Origin: Candidatus Tayloriibacteriota bacterium
Lineage (GTDB): Bacteria; Patescibacteriota; Minisyncoccia; Phycocordibacterales; UBA11359
DNA: 6,655 bases
Reading direction: 5' to 3'
NCBI GenBank assembly: GCA_003455555.1
Contig: DMQX01000032.1
Location: forward strand, 1 to 6,655
Below the pieces are notes generated by a model, which ran no database searches, was not told the origin of the DNA, and saw only the letters and a program-made list of their open reading frames with translations. Each line of letters opens with the position of its first letter. Position 1 is the first letter of the stretch. This document shows, one piece after another, positions 1 to 6,629 of the stretch. A program made the translations under genes and the position numbers.

Positions 1-34
1 TGCAACCAAGTTTGATAAGTCGATCTTGAGACAT
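1..34 (-). CDS. rpmG: Probable ribosomal protein L33, N-terminal fragment (cut by window edge)
   Basis: An ATG at 34 opens a frame that runs off the left edge after 11 codons, reading MSQDRLIKLGC. From memory this resembles the start of L33 proteins in Patescibacteria, which begin MSQDxLIKLxC with the Cys being the first of a zinc-type CxxC pair. L33 is a small protein of the large ribosomal subunit near the E site. Only 11 residues are visible, so neither the second Cys nor the basic body can be checked. It lies 61 bases after the aminotransferase stop in the same direction. No Shine-Dalgarno motif precedes the ATG. A chance ATG is the main alternative. Confidence 0.42.
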   Translation of the reverse strand, partial: MSQDRLIKLGC

Positions 35-59
35 AATGTTTATTTAGCGATGTTGCATT

Positions 60-88
60 AGAATACTTGAAATCACCCAAAAATGCAA
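60..88 (-). promoter_or_regulatory. Weak candidate promoter for the left-edge gene
   Basis: On the minus strand TTGCAT (83-88) and TATTCT (60-65) are separated by exactly 17 bases. The -10 matches TATAAT at 4 of 6 positions and the -35 matches TTGACA at 3 of 6. It would start RNA about 20 bases before the ATG at 34. No hairpin terminator is visible between the aminotransferase stop and this site, so read-through is also possible. Confidence 0.25.
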
Positions 89-95
89 GGCTGGA

Positions 96-1469
96 CTATT
101 TTGCCCCGGAAAAGGTCTTTATTAATGAGTATTTCGGAGCTTTCAAATAGTTCTTTATCGCCTCGGCAATCGTATCCAAATTTTTCTTAAATTTTACGTC
201 ATCAACTTCAAGAAGTGTGATACGGAAACCAGGCAGGTCAGAATTGAAGCCGGAAAGAGGCACAACGCAAATACCGGTTGAAGAGAGAAGGTAATAAACA
301 AATCGTTTATCCAAAGCAATACCCACCACCTGCTGTTCGATATATTTTTTTACCTCGGCATCTTCTATCGTCATAGTTTGATCTGCACCTAGTACACCTT
401 CATCAAAAACCACGGTGGCATAAAGCGCGCCTTGAGGCCTCACGCAGGTCACACCCGAAACTTTGGAAAAAGTCTTATAGAAAAGTTCGGCTCGTTTGTT
501 GTACAGCAAATTATTTTCGGCCAAATATCCCGCATATCGTTTATCTGACAAAATTTTAGGCAAAGCTTTTTGAGGCAAAGTTGTTGAACAAACCTCAAGC
601 ATTTTGGCATCCACCAAAGATTTTACATAGCGCGCAAAGATCGGATCTTTGTCGGTATTATAAAATTCTACCCAACCACAGCGCGCACCCGGCCATGGCA
701 CTTCTTTGGAAAGTCCTTTCATGGCCATGCCTGGCACGTCGTCGATCACATCAGAAAGTGCGGTCATAACCGCCCCACCATAAACAATATTTGCGTAAAT
801 TTCGTCCGCCACGATAAACAGATCGAACTCGCGGGCAATAGCCACGATCTGCAACAAAACTTCTTTGGAATAAACAATGCCAGTCGGATTGTCTGGATTG
901 ATTATCAAAATACCACCGATAGCCGGATTGTATTTTACTTTATTTCGCAAATCTTGGAGGTCTGGCGTCCAATTGCGATGAGGGTCGAGACGATATGTGA
1001 TGTGTGAAGAACTCGCATGAGAAGCCTCGGCCGACGAATGCGTCGAGTAAGCCGGATTAGGTCCAATCACCCGCACGTGTTCGTTCAAGTTACTGTAGAC
1101 TCGAGAAATGGCGTCACCCAAACCGTTAAAAAATAAAATATCTTCGGCGGTGATTTTTGCGCCACCCATACCTTTTGACCCCGTATCATGGGCTACGCTT
1201 TTTTTATTTCGTTCTTTAGCTATAAACTCCCGAGTTTCGAGCAAGCCTTTAGTTGGCGAATACCCAAAAGACGTGTCATCAGACATCACAATATCGCGCA
1301 CAATTTCCTTGATCCAAACTGGCACCTTATGCCCTTTTTGCACTGGGTCGCCGATGTTTTCCCAGGCAATTTCAACTCCCATAGACTCAACCTTCTTGGC
1401 CACAGCCACAATCTCACGTATCTCATACGTCAGTTCGTCCGCGCCACTGTAAACAATATTGTTTCGCAT
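96..1469 (-). CDS. PLP-dependent class I/II aminotransferase, AlaA-like
   Basis: A 457-residue fold-type I aminotransferase, a usual to slightly long size for the family. Landmarks in order are Y70 in GYSPTKG, the block NPDNPTG at 191-197 (N194), ADEIY at 221-225 (D222 binds the pyridine nitrogen, Y225 the PLP oxygen), the Schiff-base lysine K255 in GLSKE, R263 in PGARCGW (cofactor phosphate), and R416 in GFRITLL (substrate carboxylate). All key residues are present, so it should be active in the cytosol. The stretch around 165-230 resembles E. coli AlaA (glutamate-pyruvate transaminase), suggesting alanine/pyruvate/glutamate chemistry, but substrate cannot be read from sequence. It starts 27 bases after the alr stop, with a possible AAGGTG ribosome site at 1482-1487, a rather long 12 bases from the ATG. 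Stop codon is TAG. Co-transcription with alr supports an alanine role. Confidence 0.9.
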   Translation of the reverse strand: MRNNIVYSGADELTYEIREIVAVAKKVESMGVEIAWENIGDPVQKGHKVPVWIKEIVRDIVMSDDTSFGYSPTKGLLETREFIAKERNKKSVAHDTGSKGMGGAKITAEDILFFNGLGDAISRVYSNLNEHVRVIGPNPAYSTHSSAEASHASSSHITYRLDPHRNWTPDLQDLRNKVKYNPAIGGILIINPDNPTGIVYSKEVLLQIVAIAREFDLFIVADEIYANIVYGGAVMTALSDVIDDVPGMAMKGLSKEVPWPGARCGWVEFYNTDKDPIFARYVKSLVDAKMLEVCSTTLPQKALPKILSDKRYAGYLAENNLLYNKRAELFYKTFSKVSGVTCVRPQGALYATVVFDEGVLGADQTMTIEDAEVKKYIEQQVVGIALDKRFVYYLLSSTGICVVPLSGFNSDLPGFRITLLEVDDVKFKKNLDTIAEAIKNYLKAPKYSLIKTFSGAK

Positions 1470-1496
1470 ATATCAATAATACACCTTAAAAGACAC

Positions 1497-2636
1497 CTAA
1501 ACAAAAATTCGTTTTATGAGGGGATTTAGCCTTGTTATTATTTCATACCAGGAGTCCTCGAGGACACCGGCGATGCTCATAGCCGTCGGATTTTTCTCGG
1601 TGCCAAGCAGAATAACTTCGTCCCCCACTTTTACATTTTTTATTTTTGAAACATCTACAATCACCATGTCCATGGCAACACGGCCAACAACCTTTGCCAA
1701 TTCACCATGGATCAAAATCTCCCCAATTCCAGAAAGTGCTCGAGGATAACCGTGCCAATAACCGATTGGCAAAATCGCAATTTTAGAATTTTTGGAAAGT
1801 GTTTCCGTAAAGTCGTAACCAACCGCACCGCCGTCTGGAAGAGTTTTAACTTCAGCGATTATAGTTTTCCAAGTTAAAGCGGGCTGGAGCAACATTCCTT
1901 TTTCACCTTTTTTTTCGGCAAAAACTTTTGTTTCCACCGAAGGCCATAGACCGTAAAGTCCAATACCAATGCGCACCATATCAAAATGAGATTCCGGAAA
2001 AAGAATGGCACCCGAAGTTGCAGCAGCGTGTGCGATTGGATCAAAGCCGGCTTTTTTTAACAGTTCTAGCCATTGATTAAATTCGGCCAACTGTTTTTGG
2101 GTACGTGCAGGAAAAGCCGGATTTTTTGCCGCCGCAAAATGCGTAAACAAACCTTCAACTTCAAGAGAATTTTTTGTGCCGGACAAAATTTTCAAAAGTT
2201 TTGGCGCGTCATTCAACATAAAACCTTGCCGATGCATGCCCGTATCAACTTTGATATGAATTTTTGCATCAGAAATTTTTAGAACTTCCTCCAGCGCTTC
2301 GAAATGTGAAATCGAAATGCTAAGATCAACATCGACTGCTTCCTGCATTTTTTCCGGCAATGTGTAACCCAAAATTAAAATCGGTATTTTTATGCCTTCT
2401 TCGCGCAATCGAATTCCTTCAACCACCGAGTCAACCGCCAGCCAATCAACGTGATTCTTTTCCATTTCTTTCGAAAAATCAACCAGTGAGTGGCCATACG
2501 CATTTGACTTAACCACGGCGCATATTTTGGTTTTTTTAGATACAATAGCTCGAAATTGAGCCAGATTGTGCTTCATAGCACCTTTGTCTACCTCAATCCA
2601 TGTTCGGAGACCTTCGGTTTTAGAATTAGCAGTCAT
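1497..2636 (-). CDS. alr: Alanine racemase
   Basis: A fold-type III PLP enzyme of 379 residues that interconverts L- and D-alanine, supplying D-Ala for peptidoglycan. PLP lysine K43 lies in AVVKSNAYGH. The block KVDTGMHRQGF carries K129 and R136, the same numbers as in well-studied Alr enzymes. THFAAAKNP, RIGIGLYG (R222, binds the pyridine nitrogen) and Y228 follow. The catalytic tyrosine is Y274 in AVGYDF, then IGYWHGYPRAL, and MDM at 322-324 of the active-site entrance. The C-terminus ITRLNPLIKR matches the usual ending, so both barrel and beta domains are complete. I chose the ATG at 2636. An upstream in-frame ATG at 2675 lies inside tRNA-Tyr and its extra residues are translated tRNA. Only 5 bases separate the tRNA 3' end from this ATG, so there is no room for a ribosome site outside the tRNA. 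Stop is TAG. Confidence 0.95.
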   Translation of the reverse strand: MTANSKTEGLRTWIEVDKGAMKHNLAQFRAIVSKKTKICAVVKSNAYGHSLVDFSKEMEKNHVDWLAVDSVVEGIRLREEGIKIPILILGYTLPEKMQEAVDVDLSISISHFEALEEVLKISDAKIHIKVDTGMHRQGFMLNDAPKLLKILSGTKNSLEVEGLFTHFAAAKNPAFPARTQKQLAEFNQWLELLKKAGFDPIAHAAATSGAILFPESHFDMVRIGIGLYGLWPSVETKVFAEKKGEKGMLLQPALTWKTIIAEVKTLPDGGAVGYDFTETLSKNSKIAILPIGYWHGYPRALSGIGEILIHGELAKVVGRVAMDMVIVDVSKIKNVKVGDEVILLGTEKNPTAMSIAGVLEDSWYEIITRLNPLIKRIFV

Positions 2637-2641
2637 ATTTG

Positions 2642-2724
2642 TGCGCCGGGAGGGACTCGAACCCCCGTAGACCATAGGTCGCGACGTTTACAGCGTCGTG
2701 TAATTGCCACTATACGACCGGCGC
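2642..2724 (-). tRNA. tRNA-Tyr (anticodon GUA)
   Basis: An 83-nt class II tRNA. The acceptor stem GCGCCGG/CCGGCGC is seven perfect pairs, with discriminator A at 2642. The D loop has the GG pair. The anticodon stem CGACG/CGTCG is perfect and closes loop CTGTAAA, giving anticodon GTA at 2689-2691. The long variable arm forms GACC-TAT-GGTC, as expected for bacterial tRNA-Tyr. The T arm has loop TTCGAGT on a five-pair stem with one G-U. CCA is not encoded: the 3' flank reads CAAATATG, so CCA must be added enzymatically. The alr ATG begins 5 bases beyond the 3' end. Confidence 0.96.
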
Positions 2725-2735
2725 ATAGTATAAGT

Positions 2736-2763
2736 AATCTATCACACTTTTGGTTTTTTCCAA
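2736..2763 (-). promoter_or_regulatory. Candidate promoter for tRNA-Tyr and the alr genes
   Basis: On the minus strand TTGGAA (2758-2763) and TAGATT (2736-2741) are 16 bases apart. Each matches the sigma70 consensus at 4 of 6 positions. RNA would start roughly 5-8 bases upstream of the mature tRNA, which is typical for tRNA promoters. A second -10-like TATACT (5 of 6) lies just downstream but has no matching -35. Confidence 0.38.
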
Positions 2764-2776
2764 TAGTACCGATAAA

Positions 2777-3067
2777 CTAGACCCTGCGGTTCCCCACAAG
2801 TCCGTCCAAATTTTTAGCGCTTTCGTTAAAAAACTCAGTAAGTTTCTGAACAGACTCCTCACTAAGACGTGCCTCTGAATCTCCATATGAAGATCTTCGT
2901 TCTAAAGACTGCAAAAAACTTAACATGGAATTAACCAAATCCGTATTTACATCTGAACGATCTACCAGTCTTTCTAGAACGTCTTTGTACAAGGAGGTTT
3001 GACCTTCAACAACTTTGTTCTTAAGTTCTGCATTTTCAGCCTGCGTTGTTGGATATGCTTCCACCAT
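2777..3067 (-). CDS. Small unrecognised helical protein
   Basis: A 96-residue protein from the ATG at 3067; I recognise no family. It has no membrane segment, signal peptide or cysteine. The composition is polar and rich in Glu, Ser, Leu and Asn, with heptad-like stretches such as VLERLVDR and NSMLSFLQSLERR that suggest amphipathic helices, and a second helix around SEESVQKLTEFFNESAKNL. A GTG in frame at 3103 would add 12 residues, but it overlaps the best -10 box (TATAAT at 3090-3095, poor -35), so I prefer the ATG at 3067. No Shine-Dalgarno motif precedes it. It sits between the chaperone terminator and tRNA-Tyr, apparently as its own unit. Stop is TAG. No function can be assigned; that it is a real gene is supported by length, frame integrity and the promoter-like sequence. 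Confidence 0.62.
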   Translation of the reverse strand: MVEAYPTTQAENAELKNKVVEGQTSLYKDVLERLVDRSDVNTDLVNSMLSFLQSLERRSSYGDSEARLSEESVQKLTEFFNESAKNLDGLVGNRRV

Positions 3068-3118
3068 ATATTTCGTATTAAATTTAATAATTATATAATA
3101 CACTTAAACTTGACGAAA

Positions 3119-3159
3119 GCAAAAAAAACGCAACAGGGCTTGTTGCGGTTTTTTTTTGC
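3119..3159 (-). terminator. Strong intrinsic terminator of the chaperone gene
   Basis: A perfect seven-pair stem CGCAACA (3129-3135) / TGTTGCG (3141-3147) with a five-base loop. On the minus strand it is followed by eight Ts (3121-3128). The A tract and T tract on either side can pair to lengthen the stem, and the T tract at 3149-3157 also makes it a potential terminator on the plus strand. It lies 18 bases beyond the chaperone stop codon and isolates it from the downstream genes. Confidence 0.88.
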
Positions 3160-3176
3160 GTTATCATTTATTTACT

Positions 3177-5879
3177 CTATTGACTCATAGCCCCCTCTGC
3201 AATCGACGTAATGATCGAACCTCGCTTTCCTTTTTTAACTTCAAACGTAAATTCAGCGGTTTTAGGATCCACAACAGCTCCACCGAGTCCCACCATAATT
3301 TCCCCGCCTTTCATGACGCCCTGAGAAATTATCAGGTTCGCTACCGGATTCAAGATCTTGTTTTGGATCAAACGTTTCAAAGGCCGTGCGCCGTATTCCG
3401 GATTGTAGCCCTCCTTGGCCAGATATTTATAAACGTCAGCTGTGATATCGAGCTTGATATCTTTTGTCTGCAATCGCTCCTTGATGATATCCACCTGAAT
3501 CTTGACAATCTCTTCGATGGCAGCTTCATTCAAAATATCGAAGACAATAATGTCGTCAATGCGGTTCAGGAATTCCGGTCGGAAATAATCCTTGAGGGTC
3601 GTGCCGAGTTTTTCTTTAACGTTCTGATATTTCTGCATATCAGTTTCGACACCGCCGAAACCGATCTTCTCCATTTTCTGAATATGCTGAGCACCAACGT
3701 TCGAAGTCATGATGATGATGGTATTCTTGAAGTTCACCAAGCGTCCCTTGGCATCGGTCAATCGGCCGTTATCAAGCACCTGCAAAAGCACGTTGAAAAC
3801 TTCCGGATGAGCTTTCTCAATCTCATCAAACAGAATTACGGCGTAAGGTCGATGTCGAACCATCTCGGTCAGATTGCCGCCTTCTTCATAACCAACATAA
3901 CCTGGAGGCGCACCGATCAACTTGGCAACTGAATGTCGTTCCATAAACTCGGACATATCCACGCGAATCAAAGCTTTCTCATCGTCGAACATGAATTCGG
4001 CCAGCTTTTTGGTCAGCTCAGTTTTACCAACACCAGTCGGTCCTAGGAAAATAAATGAACCGATCGGACGATTTGGATCTGCAATCCCGGCTCGTGAGCG
4101 CTTGATTGTATCAGAAATTTTCTTAACCGCTTCATCTTGGCCAACAATTCGCTTTCTGAGATCCTCCTCCATGCGAGTAAGTTTCTGAGCTTCCTCCTCG
4201 AGCATTCGAGTAACTGGAATACTGGTCCACTTTGCTACGACATGAGCGATATCATTTTCGGTAACTTCTTCTTTGAGAATTCGGCGAGTGCTTTGCAGTC
4301 TTTTCAAGCGCTTACTCTTGACCTCAAGATCTTTTTGCAGTTGAGGAATTTTGCCATAGCGAATTTCAGCCGCACGAGAAAGGTCGGCACGAGCTTCCGC
4401 TCCATCTGCCTCATTTCGCATTTGCTCCAATTCTTTTTTAATAGATTTAATAGCAGTCAGCGTGTCTTTTTCATTCTTCCATTTAAGCTCAAGCTCGCTG
4501 GTCTTTTCACGCAGGTTTGCAATCTCGTTCTCGATCACTTTGGTTCGAGCTTTAGCTGTTTTTGAAGTGGCAGACTCTTTTTTCAGAGCTTCGCGCTCAA
4601 TTTCTAGACGTATAATTTTTCGATGTGTTTCTTCGAGTATTGGCGGTTTATTTTCAAGTGAAATACGAAGGGCGGAAGCAGCTTCATCAATAAGGTCTAC
4701 CGCTTTATCCGGCAAAAATCGATCAGAGATATATCGACTAGAAAGATTTACCGCGGCAATGATCGCATCATCTGTAATGTGCACGCCATGATACAGCTCA
4801 TACTTTTCTTTAAGTCCTCGCAGAATTGCGATCGCATCTTCAATACTCGGTTCGTTCACATAGACCGGCTGGAAACGTCGGGTCAAAGCGGGATCCTTTT
4901 CAATATGCTTCTGATATTCTTTCAAAGTCGTCGCTCCAATGGCACGAAGCTCACCACGAGCGAGCGCAGGCTTTAACATGTTTGAAGCATCCATTGAACC
5001 TTCGGCTGCACCAGCTCCAACAATTGTATGGATCTCATCAATGAAGAGTACGATCTTGCCATCGGCGCGCTCGATCTCTTTCATAATATTTTTAAGGCGC
5101 TCTTCAAACTCGCCGCGGTATTTTGTACCGGCAATCAAAAGTCCAAGATCAAGAGAGACCAGCTCCTTGTCTTTGAGAGATTCCGGCACGTCACTAATCG
5201 CCATGCGCTGAGCCAGACCTTCAACGATTGCGGTCTTTCCGACTCCGGCCTCACCAATCAAAATAGGATTATTTTTTGTACGCCGTGAAAGGATCTGAAT
5301 GATGCGGGAAATTTCCGCGTCGCGACCGATCACCGGGTCAAGTTTATTCTCGCGCGCCAGATTTGTCAGGTTACGAGTGTATTTTAAAAGTGATTTAAAT
5401 TTCTTGGACTCTTTTATATCCGCGGTTTTGGAACTGCGAATTTCTTCCAGAACCTTTAAGACCGCAGTTTTATCGAGCTTAAATTTTGCCAGCATCTCCC
5501 GTGCAGTTCCAGGCACCTCGAGAATAGCTATAAACAAATGCTCCGTAGAAACGAACTCATCTTTGAGATTTGCAGCAATCTTGCTGGACGCTTCGATTGC
5601 CTGACTCAATTCCGGGGTCAAATAGATCTGATATGAAGGTGAGAGCGTTGACGAACCACCTTCAGCACCTTCGATAGACTCGAGAATGGAATCGGTCAAA
5701 AGCATTGTATCGATCTCCAATTTTTCCAAAATAGAAATAACCATGCTTTCCTCCTGCAAAATAAGCGCAGCGAGCAAATGCATTGGATTCACGTGATTCT
5801 GCCCGCGCTCTATAGCCAGTTCATGAGCTCGGCGAATCGCCTCTTTTGCTTTTGTTGTAAAGTGGTTGAATGGTAACAT
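3177..5879 (-). CDS. clpB: ClpB-type AAA+ chaperone (Hsp100) with an IGF ClpP-loop-like tripeptide
   Basis: A 900-residue two-ring AAA+ protein (E. coli ClpB has 857). Domains in order: double Clp N-repeat (about 1-145); AAA1 with Walker A GEAGVGKT (209-216), pore loop KYRG (Y254), Walker B DE 281-282 and arginine fingers R334/R335; a full-length ClpB coiled-coil middle domain (about 405-535) including YGKIPQL and WKNEK blocks; AAA2 with Walker A GPTGVGKT (613-620), pore loop GYVGYEEGG, Walker B DE 685-686, finger R773 and sensor-2 GARPLKR (R832). All ATPase residues are intact, so it should thread aggregated proteins in the cytosol with DnaK help. Odd: IGF at 739-741 sits where ClpA/ClpC carry their ClpP-binding loop; E. 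coli ClpB lacks this segment. ClpC is the alternative name, but the long middle domain favours ClpB. It has its own promoter (5938-5966) and terminator, and no Shine-Dalgarno or CIRCE element. Stop is TAG. Confidence 0.93.
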   Translation of the reverse strand: MLPFNHFTTKAKEAIRRAHELAIERGQNHVNPMHLLAALILQEESMVISILEKLEIDTMLLTDSILESIEGAEGGSSTLSPSYQIYLTPELSQAIEASSKIAANLKDEFVSTEHLFIAILEVPGTAREMLAKFKLDKTAVLKVLEEIRSSKTADIKESKKFKSLLKYTRNLTNLARENKLDPVIGRDAEISRIIQILSRRTKNNPILIGEAGVGKTAIVEGLAQRMAISDVPESLKDKELVSLDLGLLIAGTKYRGEFEERLKNIMKEIERADGKIVLFIDEIHTIVGAGAAEGSMDASNMLKPALARGELRAIGATTLKEYQKHIEKDPALTRRFQPVYVNEPSIEDAIAILRGLKEKYELYHGVHITDDAIIAAVNLSSRYISDRFLPDKAVDLIDEAASALRISLENKPPILEETHRKIIRLEIEREALKKESATSKTAKARTKVIENEIANLREKTSELELKWKNEKDTLTAIKSIKKELEQMRNEADGAEARADLSRAAEIRYGKIPQLQKDLEVKSKRLKRLQSTRRILKEEVTENDIAHVVAKWTSIPVTRMLEEEAQKLTRMEEDLRKRIVGQDEAVKKISDTIKRSRAGIADPNRPIGSFIFLGPTGVGKTELTKKLAEFMFDDEKALIRVDMSEFMERHSVAKLIGAPPGYVGYEEGGNLTEMVRHRPYAVILFDEIEKAHPEVFNVLLQVLDNGRLTDAKGRLVNFKNTIIIMTSNVGAQHIQKMEKIGFGGVETDMQKYQNVKEKLGTTLKDYFRPEFLNRIDDIIVFDILNEAAIEEIVKIQVDIIKERLQTKDIKLDITADVYKYLAKEGYNPEYGARPLKRLIQNKILNPVANLIISQGVMKGGEIMVGLGGAVVDPKTAEFTFEVKKGKRGSIITSIAEGAMSQ

Positions 5880-5921
5880 TGAAGTGAATTTAAGTGTTTA
5901 ATAGTCAAAACAGCGTATATG

Positions 5922-5932
5922 TAAGAGGAATA
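5922..5932 (+). repeat. Left copy of 11-bp direct repeat
   Basis: TAAGAGGAATA at this site is repeated exactly at 6165-6175, in the same orientation. The two copies bracket 232 bases holding the palindrome and the chaperone promoter. They could be a target-site duplication of an inserted element. This copy also overlaps the predicted transcription start of the chaperone gene (about 5931). Confidence 0.6.
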
Positions 5933-5937
5933 GTCCA

Positions 5938-5966
5938 ATTATGCAAAATAATATATATGTAGTCAA
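5938..5966 (-). promoter_or_regulatory. Sigma70-type promoter of the chaperone gene
   Basis: On the minus strand TTGACT (5961-5966) and CATAAT (5938-5943) are separated by exactly 17 bases, and each box matches consensus at 5 of 6 positions. RNA would begin near 5931, giving a leader of about 50 bases before the ATG at 5879. The -35 is part of an 8-bp sequence TTTGACTA (5960-5967) that recurs at 5902-5909 in the leader. No CIRCE inverted repeat is present, so HrcA control is not indicated. Confidence 0.6.
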
Positions 5967-5973
5967 ATTCAAC

Positions 5974-6098
5974 AGAAATCTTCGATATATGCGTCTGCTT
6001 GCTGCGGAACTCGCTCATCGGATTCGCTCACGCATCGTGATACCCGTAGGGGTACAAACAGTCCTCGCTGCGCAGAGCGGCATATATCTACGATTTCT
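5974..6098. repeat. Long imperfect palindrome (MITE-like element or structured RNA)
   Basis: The arms AGAAATC (5974-5980) and GATATATGC (5984-5992) pair perfectly with GATTTCT (6092-6098) and GCATATATC (6080-6088), separated by a symmetric 3x3 internal loop. Pairing continues inward with TCTGC (5994-5998) / GCAGA (6072-6076) and a broken helix to about 6011/6060. The tip carries two adjacent hairpins: TCACG-CAT-CGTGA (6028-6040) and TACCC-GTAG-GGGTA (6041-6054). The structure is over 120 bases, GC-rich in the centre and AT-rich at the ends, and ends 8 bases before the chaperone -35 box. A further hairpin TACCT/AGGTA lies at 6106-6124. No T tract follows, so it is not a simple terminator. It may be a non-autonomous mobile element, a regulatory cruciform or a small RNA. 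Confidence 0.65.
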
Positions 6099-6164
6099 AT
6101 ATATTTACCTAGTCCCTTCAGGTAGCGTTCTCGGAAGCCTAAAGTGACTATATTTATGCCGTTA

Positions 6165-6175
6165 TAAGAGGAATA
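6165..6175 (+). repeat. Right copy of 11-bp direct repeat
   Basis: TAAGAGGAATA, identical to 5922-5932. It lies 32 bases downstream (in the sense of transcription) of the stop codon of the membrane-anchored protein gene. The rest of the gap 5880-6207 that is outside the repeats, palindrome and promoter is AT-rich with no recognisable gene. Confidence 0.6.
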
Positions 6176-6207
6176 AAATTTCGCTGCCACAACAACTAGT
6201 TAAGAAA

Positions 6208-6629
6208 TTAACGTTTGTTCCAATTATTTTCTAAAGTCAGACATTGATTTTTTAAGTCTGGATTCGTGATTTGTTGACAAATAGTTCTATCGTCATAACG
6301 CATTGATACATCAAGATAGCATCTATCAACTCCGCCAATAATGAAATTTTTACATGCTTCAAGATTTTTATTATTTATTGCAACCTGATAATAGCAGTCA
6401 CTCTTATAGTCAGTAGGATTTCCGTCATTAACTAATTGCTCACAAAGCATTGGATTGTTTTCGTTCACAGCTTGGCCCACTATAGTCAGATCATTTTTTA
6501 TTTTTGATTTTCCGCTAAATATAACGAAAGTAGAACCAATCGTAGCAATAATCACTGCAACACAAACCCACAATAAAAATGTTTTGATTTTGAAATAAAA
6601 ATAGTCACCTTCTTTTATCTCATTTGAGA
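6208..6629 (-). CDS. Membrane-anchored Cys-repeat protein, 5' end missing
   Basis: The frame ends with TAA at 6208 and stays open to the last genuine base, near 6629; the apparent in-frame stop at 6637-6639 is adapter. A TTG at 6573 could start a 121-residue form, but then the protein would begin inside its membrane helix. Reading upstream gives KEGDYFYFKIK before about 22 hydrophobic residues (TFLLWVCV to FVIF), a good N-in anchor, so the true start is probably off the contig. After the helix comes a roughly 100-residue soluble part with six cysteines (44, 60, 74, 85, 99, 111 counted from the TTG). Two units align: DCYYQVAINN...C and RCYLDVSMRY...C, each with Cys 14 residues apart. This suggests a short tandem repeat with disulfides outside the membrane. 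I know similar CYxxxA...C repeats in small anchored proteins of CPR bacteria and some archaea, without known function. Confidence 0.7.

Noticed and set aside
2637..2675. Upstream in-frame ATG at 2675 as the alr start
   Set aside because: The added 13 residues are a translation of the tRNA-Tyr variable and T arms; homologous alanine racemases begin close to the RTWIEVD block.
2556..2780. Plus-strand open frame across the tRNA containing CAPGGTRTP
   Set aside because: This peptide is the typical false translation of an antisense tRNA; the rest is antisense to alr.
3068..3103. GTG at 3103 as the start of the small helical protein
   Set aside because: It would place the best -10 box inside the coding sequence, follows no ribosome site, and adds an AT-rich translation typical of untranslated DNA.
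3156..3932. 258-codon plus-strand open frame opposite the chaperone gene
   Set aside because: Shadow of the strongly conserved AAA2 coding region; no domain, promoter or ribosome site of its own.
96..5879. Alternative genetic code with TGA as glycine or tryptophan
   Set aside because: All main genes are full length with the standard code and tryptophan is encoded by TGG.
5880..5940. CIRCE/HrcA operator upstream of the chaperone gene
   Set aside because: No TTAGCACTC-N9-GAGTGCTAA-like inverted repeat is present.
5941..6190. Open frames of 68 (plus) and 73 (minus) codons across the palindrome
   Set aside because: Both run through the inverted repeat, so their sequences are dictated by the palindrome; neither resembles a protein family. 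A decayed coding remnant cannot be fully excluded.
1..6629. CRISPR array, riboswitch or replication origin
   Set aside because: No regularly spaced repeats, known riboswitch core or DnaA-box cluster was seen.
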